Of a stretch of 64,000 nucleotides of DNA, positions 36,901 to 48,900 are shown in pieces. The DNA lies in contig CM049311.1 of the NCBI GenBank assembly GCA_026874595.1, forward strand, positions 31,889,176 to 31,953,175, written 5' to 3'. A program made the translations under genes and the position numbers. The notes beneath the pieces were generated by a model. That model was given only the letters and a program-made list of their open reading frames with translations. It did no database searches and was not told the DNA's origin. Source of the DNA: Sipunculus nudus. Its lineage: Eukaryota > Annelida > Sipuncula > Golfingiida > Sipunculidae. Position 1 is the first letter of the stretch, and each line of letters begins with the position of its first letter.

Positions 36901-39900
36901 TTAATATTATGCGTTCCTAGTTCAACCCGTATTAAACGCGTAACAACTAATATTATAAGTACTGAATGAAAGGATTTTTGCTTTTGAGTTTATGAACCTT
37001 TATCCAAGAATCAGTTACGCACTGAAACCAAAACAGTATAAACTCAGTTTTTTTAGCTGAAACTAATTTTTCCCTTTAAAAGATTTGGTTGCAGGAGAGG
37101 TTCCATAAACTATGAACATCTACGAATTAAAGTCAGGTAGGTTCATTTTCGAAAACTGAAAATATGCCACGGTGTATTGAATGAACCACTTTGTAGTGCA
37201 CCTTTAGAGAGAGCGTATTCCGTTCAGCTTCCATCAGATGATTATCAGGTGTTTCCTGTCTAAGGTTGTTTAAAATACCTGCAAATAAATACCATAAAGA
37301 CACTGGCTTTCTGTAAGGATTTGGTAGCTCATTGCTCACATGAGCGTCATGGCCAAGGGTTACTTGTTTCACAAAATAACACATCTTTATAAAAAAAAGC
37401 CAACATGAAAACATAAAAATAGTCCCTTTGGATGTACACTAAGTCCATTCTATAACAATTAGTTCAAGTAAAAATTTTAGAAAATTGTGCATTAAGTTTA
37501 TTTGGAAACACATTTGAAGCAGGAGTGTGACAGTTTTACCCTATAATTTCACTGTAAATTACAGTATAATTTCTGTCGCCTTTGATAGCAAGCACGTACA
37601 TTTTATCCCTGTATGTACTGTAAGCTATAATCGACGGCGTTTTAAACACGTATAATAGACTTTTACTAAGCACATGTGTGCATTGTAGTATGTTAAATAT
37701 GAAGATAGACGTGTAGCAGGTCTAGCCAAAACGAGTTATAAAGCACGGCAGATAAAAGCTGCAAAACGTACTTGCGTAATGATCATCAGGTACATCGCAC
37801 CGGATGATCTAGCAGTATATTGCTAGTTCAAAGCGGTACAGATGATAGTTCAGAACGTACGGACGATAGTTCATGGCAGTACAGTTTACAAGCTGCACTT
37901 TGGTGTACCACAGATTATTTTTGTACACAAAAGTGGAGCATTAATCTTTCAGCAAAGGTTGCACGTTTTGTTATATATAATGCCTGGTTTTACCTTACTT
38001 CCCTTTTCTTTATACTCGGGGTTTTGGTATAGATTGATGCAGATGATCCCACGCGGACTTGTCGGATCTCTGGTAAACAATATACCAGCTGGCCTGGTGG
38101 CACTGATCTGACTTGAGCGGGTCTCATGAATTATTAACCCGGGTAGTTTCCGGCTAGTGGTCGTCTGGGCAGTACACATTTTATTACTCTGATCCCTCCA
38201 TCTTATTGTTAATCACAAAGCAGAGACGATCATATAAGATTGTCTTAATGACGTATAATATCCAGCGCTTGGTGTACAGAGGAGGGTTTTTTTCTATCTC
38301 CTCTGTGTTCCACTCTGTACACTTAGTGATCCCCTTTGTGGAAACTGATGAACAACTTCAGTGTTTTTGTTATAATTCTATGATTAAAAACTGAATTCAA
38401 TTTTGATTAGTCCTTTTTTACTTAGCTGGATATTATTCGTTCTAGGTTAATCCTGAAACTTTAAACTACATACCTTTCACGTCTATTAATCATAAAATTT
38501 CATTTTTAATAACTGATGAATTACTAGGTCATCCTTACACATCCCTTTTGTCACAGATGACATGTTTATGACATTGTAGTGCATCATTGATAAAAAAATG
38601 TCAACCCCAGACTTATCAACCCTATGCTGTGTGTATACACAACTTCTTGCTCGGAGAACCAAAACACTCCTCAGCTGTTCATTTAGTCAGCTACACGTTT
38701 GAATGTTGAACGACATTGTGGACTGTGATATGTGGTTGCAGGTCATTTTGCTAGGGCACTACGTACCTTAATTGATTACAGGTCCTTTTATTGACACTGA
38801 TTCGTGTCGTGTTGCCCTATAATTATAATTAACAAGACTTGGGAATTATATACACATTTTATGTGGATTTGACATGTGGCAATAACATATTTTTTTTCAC
38901 AAAAAAAAAGACTAATGCAGATATCAAGGAGCTTGACCATAACACAATAATGAAGTCTTCTTATGAAGAAGTTACAGATCACTTTTAATAAACAATTATT
39001 TTTTTAAACAATTCAATTTATTTTAATTAAGATTTAATAAATTTATAAGGGGAATGATGAAAACAACATTCTAAAAAGTCTGTATAAATGAACAGATAAG
39101 AAAGATGATGAATATAAAACAGATCTGGAAAACTTTAACGTCTTTTAAGATGGTGCTAACACCAAGTGCATTTTTGCTGCCAAATGTCATCTAAATCGCA
39201 TTATAAACGGTATTTTGCTTGGAATTTTAAAATCTCAAACTATATTCATATATGGAAAATCTTATAGGCTTTATATATTCTGAAGATTTAGAAAATCATT
39301 CGACTTGTTTTAATATAGATTTTAAAATGGTGGATTAATTCTGAATCTTCAGTTGTTTCATATATTCTTCAACAGTCTTTGGATTGGCATCCCATATTGA
39401 GATAATTTAGGATATGGTATGCCACTAACATATTTGTTTTCCCTCACACAAGCACATACCAAGAACGGTCGCAGCTTGTTCACAAGTTCACAAATTATCT
39501 TGTAAGATGTTTAGAGTAAAACATGAATATTTTACATAGTTAAATTATTTATTGATCTCTTGTACCTTTCGTTTGACATTATACATTTTTGTCAGTTGCT
39601 TTGTGATGAAATAGGTTATAAGTAAATTTGAAAGGCAAGTTACCATGCATGCAGAAAAGTATTTTAAAAGTATAAATCTGGATTAAAAAGAGAAACAATG
39701 CTCGTATTTATATGAGTTTATGAATTTTAACTTCCGGTGATTCGGACATGCCTCCTCACATTATTTTTTCAGCAGACGAAGTCCATGTCTTTATGATTTA
39801 CAAAAGCAAACTGAGGTATCGTAATTATTGTTAATTGTTTAATTAGCGTAACTTTTTGTGAATATTAACTTTTTTTCAAGATATGGCTTTTACTGACTGC

Positions 39901-42900
39901 GTATACCACGAGTTAATGAACCATATGTCATGTACACGGATATCTTGAACTAAGCTACCTTTTAACTATAAAACCCAAAGGGAAACGGGTATAAAAACAT
40001 TTCTACAGTATAATTTTTATGATCTGCCCATCGGCTCCCTCGCCTACTTTGCAATAAACTCCCTTGCTGCAAGTAATACATCATTTTGCTAACATATTTA
40101 GAAATATATATGTTATGTTTTTCTTTATGTCATACATATCTTTGTTTTATATGCTTTAACAACATCTACAGTACAGGATGTTCAATGACGGTTACCAGCC
40201 ATGGTTTTCTGATCGAAAGAAATTTGGACTGCGCACAATGAAGGCCAGAGAGTCTGTGGCGACGGAGGAGGGCCTCGCGAGCATCAACACTGCCTTAAAC
40301 GCTCACACTAACTACTTATGGAATCCAGCTCTGCTGTACTGTGAGTTTTTATTACAGAACAGGTCACATTTATACAAAGAACAGAACAAAAACCAAATAA
40401 AAACACACAAACAGTTTAAGATGGAAACAACGCAATAAAAAAAAATCCCTTATAACTGCCTATATACCTAAAAACATGCAGCAAATGCTTATATGAACCA
40501 AGTTCCCTTGATCTAGATGTCAAATTTTTTTTAGTTTCCACTTATTATTTTCCCCAATTGTTTTTAGCTGCACATTCTATCTTCTGATATAACAGATTTT
40601 TTTTTAATTTTCACCGTAAAAAACATTTGATTCTTTTTTTTAAATATAGGTCTAATCATAAATATTATTTTACATTTGTTCTGACTACTTTCTCCGAGTA
40701 TACCCAAAAGAATGTTCTTCTGTAACAAGATCTGGTGATATATTTTTTCAGCACAGAGACGATGCCAATTTTTTTTCAACAATAACACAACCAAAGAATA
40801 AATGTCTGACATCTGAAATGTCTGACATGTCTTTCAGCTATTGACATCTGACAGGTTTTCCGTGTGTCAAGAATTTACTCACACTCCTTGTGCAGTTCGT
40901 ATGCCCCCTTTTCAATAATAAAATACCACCGGTTCCTGTATATTATATATTATTAATCCTTTGTACGTGACAAAGACTAGTCTCATTGGTATAGTTCAAG
41001 GATCAATTGTCGGTATAACAGTCTTGTTTCACATGCAGTGTTCTCCTCACAAGTTTGAATTTAAAGTCAGAAGATATTCCCCAAGGTTTTAATTATCTAA
41101 TTATCTTTAAATGTATAGGCGGTGTGTATGGTGGTACCATTGAATGATGTATGTTTACACCTTGGCAGAGGAGATTCCTCAAAGCATGTCCATGAGATGG
41201 TGCCTAGCACTATACACGTATTTCCCCAAATTTAAAATGTTACTGTAACCGTGAACGTCATGACAGCATTAGGGGACTTTGTTGACCTGTATAATTGGAC
41301 TCAATTCTGCATGTTTTTGCCCCCTCAGTATTTTGGATCCAACACTTTCATATGTTATTTGTTTCTGAAGCGAAAATATTTCCTGTAATTTTGTACCAAA
41401 ATTTGCTTCTAACATGGAATTTCGAAATTCTGTAATTTTGAAAGAAAATTATAACAACATCCCCACACTAAAGAAGGGGGACATAACTCCCCCACCTACT
41501 CCAAAAGTGGAAAAGGAAATCGCACCCCTGAGAAAGTATAATATTAATATCTTATATGATTACATTATTATTTCTAAACAAGAATTAAGCCATATTGACG
41601 CTTTTGGTTATATAAAACATTAAAATATACAATAATATGATGTAAAATTAATTAACATTTGTACGACTAAGGTATATTAAATAAATGAAATGTCATTTAA
41701 ACCTTACATATTGTATAACAATAGTATTTCATTCTATTTAGCTCAGCTGACTGTAAGTCATCTGAGCTATAGCGATCACTCTTTGTCCGTCGTCCGTCCC
41801 ACCATCCGGCCTTCTGTCCATTAACAAGGCACAAATCGTAACCACTTGACCTGGAATCTTCTCTCTTTACATCAAGAGAGGTCCATGAAAAATCTCCTTG
41901 GAAACCTGGAATTAGGTATCTGTTACCCATATTCTTCAAGCTATGGGGCTCCAAATTACCCCCCCAGAATAATGAAAAATTTGATACAAACACTCAAATA
42001 TCTGAACAATTATTGCATTGATTACCATAATTCTTTGCATGGATATTGATCATGGAGTGTTTCATCAGTTTCTGCAGACTGGTGGCGCCACTAGTATTTA
42101 TTTAGTTTTTTTACAATTTTTTTCTCTATTTTTGAGACCTCCAAAGATGCCGTCATCTGCTAACAGGGAACAAATCGTAACCGCTGGACCTGGAATCTTC
42201 TCACTTTACATCCAGAGAGGTCCATGAAAAGTTTTCTTGGAAACCTGGAATTAGGTCTCTGTTACCCATATTCTTCAAGCTATGGGGCTCCGAAGTCCCC
42301 CCCCCCCCCCAGAATAATGAAAAATTTGATACAAAAGCTCAAGTATATCTGAACAACTATTGCATTGATCACTATGATTCTTTGCATAGATATTGATCAT
42401 GGAGTGTTTCATCAGTTTCTGCAGACTGGTGGCATCACCTGTTTTTTTTCTCGATTTTTTACTATTTATTTCTCTATTTTTAAGACCTCGAAAGATGCCA
42501 TCATCTGTTAACAGGGCACAAATCTTAATGACAGAACCTAGAATCTTCTTTCTTGACATGTTGGGAGGCCCATTAAAGGCTCCTTGGAAACCTGGAATAA
42601 GGTCTGTGTTACCCAAAACCTTCTAATCCCCCCTCCCCCCCCCCCCCCCCCCCAGAATAATAGAAAATTTGATACAAAAGCTGAAGTATCTGAACAACTA
42701 ATGCATTGATCACCATGATTCTTTGCATGGATATTGATCATGGAGTGTTTCATCAGTTTCTGCAGACTGGTGGTGCCACCTGTTTTATTTCGATTTTTTA
42801 CTATTTTTTTCTCTATTTTTGAGACCTCGAAAGATGCCATCATCTGTTAACAGGGCACAAATCTTAATGACAGAACCTAGAATCTTTTTTCTTGACATGT

Positions 42901-45900
42901 TGGGAGGCCCATGAAAAGTCTCCTTTGAAACCTGGAATAAGGTCTGTGTTACCCAAAACCTTCTAATCCCCCCCCCCCCCTCCCCAGAATTATAGAAAAT
43001 TTGATACAACAGCTCAAGTATCTGAACAACTAATGCATTGATTACCATGATTCTTTGCATGGATATGATCATGGAGTGTTTCATCAGTTTCTGCAGACTG
43101 GTGGCGCAACCTATATTTTTCGATTTTTTACTATTTTTTTAATCTATTTTTGAGACCTTAAAAGATGCGGTCATCAGTTAACAGGGCACAAATCGTAACG
43201 ACTAGACCTAGAATCTTCTTTCTTGACATGTTAGGAGGCCTATGAAAAGTCTCCATGGAAACCTGAAATTAGGTCTCTGTCACTTATATTGTCCGAACTA
43301 AAGGGCTCAGAAGTACCGCCCAGAATAATGAAAAATTTGATACAAAAGCTCTGGTATCAGAACAACTTGTGCATTGATCAGGATTATTCTTTGCATGCAT
43401 ATGCATCATGGAGTGTTTCATCAGTTCCTGCAAACTGGTGGTATCACCTGGGCTTCTTTGAATTTTACGCATTTTTATCTTTATTTTTGAGACCTTTAAA
43501 GATGTGGTCGTTTGTTAACAGCTAGGGCACAAAAATCATAACCATTTGACCTGGAATCTTCTTTCTTGATAACCTGGGAGGTCCATAGAAAAACTCCATG
43601 GAACCCTTAAATTAGGTCTCTGTTACCTATATCCTCCGAGTAATGAGTCTTAGAAGTACCGCCCATAATAACTTAAAATTTGATACAAAAGCTCCAGTAT
43701 CTGAACAACTATTGCATTGATCACCCTGATTCTTTGCATGCATATTCATCATAGAGTGTTTCATCAAAATTTAACACATTTTTTTTCTCTATTTATGAGA
43801 CCTTCAAAGATGCGGTCGTCCCTTAACATGGCTCAAATTGTAACCATTGGTCCTAGAATCTGCAAACTTGACATCCCTGGAGATCTGTGAAAAGCCTCCT
43901 TCGAAACATGAATTAAGGGCTCTGTTACCAATATTTTCAGAGCTATGGGGCTTATAAGCACCCCTCAGAATTATTGAAAAATTGATACCAAATTAGGGCA
44001 CAAATCATTACCATGGGGCCCAGAATCTTCTAACTTGACATTCTGAGAGCCCCTCAAAAGTTCTCCTTAGAAACCTGAAATTGGGTCACAGTGACCTATA
44101 TTCTCAGAGTTTTGGGGTATGTTTGAGCACCCCAGAAATAATGCAAAATACACACAAATTGCCAGATTCCTCATGAAAGGCTGGATAGATTGTCATCAGA
44201 TTTGTTGTTTTTTTATGGGTCTTGATGAACTTAAGCTAATATGCATGAACAATGATGCCACCTATATTAATTAGTTGTCTGTGCAAGGACATACTATCAA
44301 CATGTCAGTCGGCTGAGCGTCATGACCAATGGGTCACTTGTTACATTTCAGTCAATGTATCAAATAAAATGACTGATATTTCAGTCAATTTGTAAAATGT
44401 CTAATAATTTCAGTCATTTAATAAATTGCCCGAGTGAATCAGGCAATTTGTAAATTGTCTGAAAAGTTCAGGCAATTTACAAATTGACTGATTATTCACA
44501 CTCAATGTAACATATACACGTATTTCCTCAAAGTAAAAATGTTTCTATAACCACGAACGTCATGGCAGCATTAGGGGACTAAAATTAACTGTATAATTGG
44601 ACTCTAGTCTGCATGAAGAGCTGATCAGACGGCTCCATCTAATTCTCCAGTTCACAACTAGCGCCGACGTCTCTGTGACTTCAAAGAACTCCGTATACAG
44701 ACGATCTATTCTGCATATGTACAAACGTTCCCAGGGCGCACATAGCAATCTCTATAGGCACCCCTCGGGTTTGTCTGGTGATTGTGCCTTGAGAGTACAC
44801 AAACGCCTTTGTGAACCTCGAGTGTATATGTATGAACCGTTATGTGTGATGTCAAAGGCACATCAATAAAGATCTGTTATTATCTGTGCACTGGCAGAAA
44901 TCTGATCTCCATGGCCCGAAACCTGTCAACACAGATCATATGCCAACTTAAGTTTTGAATTTCATTATTGGTTTAGTGTTTCGACCTTTGTACCCTGTTC
45001 TCCTCGTTTATATTCAGTATTTTGTTATATATCATATGTTATATGAAATATAACTATCGTATATGCATGGTTTTGTTAGTTTTTTTAAAATAAGTTTACC
45101 GGTAATGCCAGTTTACAGTGGAAGCATCAATATAATATCATTGTATCCCCAGACACAGGGATACTATAAATGGTTTTAGCACAAACGCCGCCTAAGATAA
45201 ATCTAGTCTGCGCAATAACTCAAAATATATATCACAGATCTTTACCTAACTTGATACGTGCATTGATATGGGTGAGAGGACGAAGCCTATCTAAAATGGG
45301 GTCATGACCTTAAGTAGGAGAGTGACCTTGGCCTTAAACAGGTCTATTTATGGTGAAAATCACATAAATTCTTTAATATTCAAGAAAGCTTGCATGGATT
45401 GATCCAAGAATTAAGTTGACCAAAGATCATAGATAGTGTTGTCATGTACCGGAAACTGGTGGCGCGATTATTATCCTTTTCTTGTTTTTGATCCTTTTAA
45501 TACCCCTGTCATTGCCACTTGACAGAAGTGTGAGCATTATAAATAAAAATCAAATGAACAGATTTCTTTCATATTTTGAATATTCATAGATATCGGTTAT
45601 GGGGTTAGGTATATTAAAATTGGGGTCATGACCTTAATACCATGAGAATGACCTTGATCTTGAATATTTTCATATTTGGTGAAAATCACAAATATCTTAA
45701 GAAAGGATGCATGGATTTGTCCAAAAATCAAGTTGACCACAGATCTTGGATTGCTCTGTCTTCTCCGGGAGAAAGGGGGCGCCATCTTTTTTCCTTTTCT
45801 TGTTTTCGTGGCTTTTTAATAACTCTTTATTGCCCTTGGCAGATTTCTTTCATATGATGCATATACATAGATATGTTTTAAAGGATGAAGTCCATTTAGA

Positions 45901-48900
45901 TTAGGTTCATAATCTTCACAATGAGTAGCCTTGACCTATAATATTTCCATATTTGGTGGGAAGCAAACAAAAATATTTTTCTATAGTGGATAGATTTATC
46001 AATCTGATAATCAAAATGAAAGATGTCACATGATAATTAAGTTGTCGAAAGAGTTTGAAAACCCATGACCTTAACCTTCACCTATATTTTGTCTTTAAAT
46101 GTGACACACGTGTTGTTTCCACCCCTTTTTTAAGGTTAAATCTGCGGAAACAGGATTTTTGTTAACTCTTTAACTTTTAAAGTACAGCATTTCTTTTCTT
46201 CAAATTTTATACACGAATTGTTCTCTTAAGTTGTTAGATGTGTGGCCTTAATAAGTGTTTATATATGCTTCAGAAGAAGGGGGTCTATTTTAGAGTGGGT
46301 ATGCCTTAATTGCCTGGTTATACTACGGCATCTTTAATGCCACAATTCTAGTTTATGTACCTTATCAGCGGCATTTGTGCCCTTTACATTGTTTGTCTGT
46401 CCTCTTGGAGCGGAAAGTTGCCGCTCTTATATTATGGTTATTGTCAATGCCTTGTTATAATATGACCCTTGCTAGATAGCGTCTTTAATGTTCTGTAATT
46501 CTACAAATCTTGCGTTGGACTGATGAAAAGTTTGCTTTGCATATAATGTATATACGTTCCTAGCTGTTAACATCAGACCCATGGTATACATCTTGATCCT
46601 GTGCTATTCTACACCACTGACAGGCTAATGAACAACTTGATTCAATGTTTAGAGAGGGCATATGCACTAAATAATAGGTTTTGCTCATGGCAACAGATTT
46701 ACAAATATATCTGGACCAGTTGATATACTTCGACATAATGGCATGTTTTAGACTTTTCGATCTTAATCTTTCATGAATCTCGCATTATATGATAATAGTA
46801 AATATTGTATATTGGTTTTATACGTTGTTACGTTTGGTTTGCTGTAGATACTGCATGTAAAGCGGTGGACATGACGTTCAGGGAGCTGTTTGACCACATT
46901 GGAATGTACACAACTGACCAGGACACGCGCTGGAGGCTAGTCATGAGAGTGAAGAGGGTCCTGTTAGACCCCAACGATTACGGGGGGAGCGGCAGTGACC
47001 AGTGTTACTTTGAAGGTGAGTCCTGACACCCATGAGGTTATTAAAATGGAGTGTTAACTCCGTTCGTTCCTGTTACTCCGTGGGTGTCATCCGATTGTAA
47101 TTAATACGCGATATCTCCATTAATCGTATCGTGACGAGGTGACAGAAACAGCACTATACTGCTGCCACTGATCCAGCTTTGATATTGCAGGTCTGCCAAC
47201 GGTGAATGACCAAAAAAATGTGCTCTGGAAAAAAAGAGTAGACTTCTTTGAAAGAAGAAGTGAAAAAGAGTAAAATAAGCGGCAATTCCTCATTTTTTAT
47301 CAAGGATAGAATAAAGATGTGCTTCGCAATCTACAAATGTGTAATAATATATCGTTTCCAAAGTCAGAAACATTCGTGGTTCACATCCCTCAGCATGAGG
47401 ATAAAGGCATTTTCCACATGTTGTGACAAATGCTGGACTTTTTCCACTCATACAAATTGCGGAATGTCCCTTCTTGTTCTAACTGGACTGTTAAAGCAGA
47501 AAAGAAATACTATATATCGGAATCCTTTCACTGAAAATAAGGAAAAAAAGTGTTGCTCAAAAAAAGAGTGAAAGAAAGAGTTATTAGTGTCTTTTTTTTT
47601 TGGAAATCCTCAAAAAAAGAGTAACTCTCTTAAACAAGGGACCCATGGGTCACGGCGCTAAGCTGATTGTGACAGTTATAACTGCATCACTATAGATTTT
47701 CTGAAGTTGCAATATAAATACAATCCTCAGTGCTCAGGAACTAGGGCTCAATGACTTGGGGGGGGGGGGGGGGGAGAGTTACAAAACTTTTGGATATAAA
47801 TACAGAATATGGAATTAAATTCAGTGGTGCTCACAGGGACTGGTGGGAGTTACAGCACCTCTGTATATACGTAAAGGATAAAATTTAATTTAAAAGAAAT
47901 TATTTTTAAATATTTAAAAACAGGCAGAGAGATGGAAAACAAAGCAAATAACTTTAATTTCCATTCTACTGAGACAGGAAAATAATGAACAAATATTTGC
48001 ATTAGATCCTATTTTTTCTTTTGTTAAGTCATTTTTTTTAAGTTTATAAATTTTACTATATATTAACAGTATATCATATATATATCTGAATATTTAAATT
48101 GATTCACAAATCTAAATTGCATCAATATTTATACTTATTTTAGTCAGGTAACATCACATTATGCACACATATATTTCTTTTTTTTTATAAATTGTATTTT
48201 TTAAATTTGCAAAGCAATAAATATATGAAAATAACACTCCAGAATTCACAATTTTAAATGGCACCTTTATTTATCCATGATATGTTTCATATATTATCAA
48301 ATTATGCCTACTGATGGGTGTAATTATATTTTGTGTAATTATTTAAAAGGAAATAATTTCTTTAAAATGCTACATCAGAACAATGTGGCATCTCTTGGAT
48401 TACTTCTTTAATTAATATTTCAAGAAAAGTTGTGCACATTGGATCAAAAACAGCTTTACATTTAAAGAAATACAGTTGACAGTAACAAACCATGTATTGC
48501 AATATAATTGGTGATGGTGGTGATGCGGGGGGGGAGGGGGGACTGGGGGGGGGGGTGATTTGGGGTAGGGCCCATGAGAATAAGTATATGTTTATTACAG
48601 CAGGGGTGTTCTGCCAGTGCTGCATCACTAATAAGGTTACCTAGGCAAGGCTGTAGTGAGCAAGAGTGGGGTCTTGGATATACAAAATGCAAATACATTA
48701 GAGCATCTGAAAAACTTCAATAATAAGAATAATTTTTAAACTTTTACTTTCAAATTTCAGAATTCAACAGATTAAATCCACATGTATTCCAGCTGTGAAA
48801 AATAAATTAAATATACTTACGAGAAAAAAACGTGCCATGGTCAAATTTGGGCAAAATTTAAGGTACCAATTTTATATTTTTGCTAATATTTTAAAAAATT

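Noticed and set aside
42275-43472. Several 60-110-codon minus-strand ORFs with similar peptides
   Set aside because: They are shadows of the ~340-bp tandem units; the period is not a multiple of three and poly-C runs of varying length break the frames.
44348-44491. CRISPR-like array
   Set aside because: The spacing is regular, but spacers are 5 bp, the repeats are palindromic and diverged, and it lies in a eukaryotic intron.
47248-47571. 107-codon plus-strand ORF in the last MATCAP intron
   Set aside because: Lies among A-rich AAAAAAGAGT repeats, has no domain and no exon signals.
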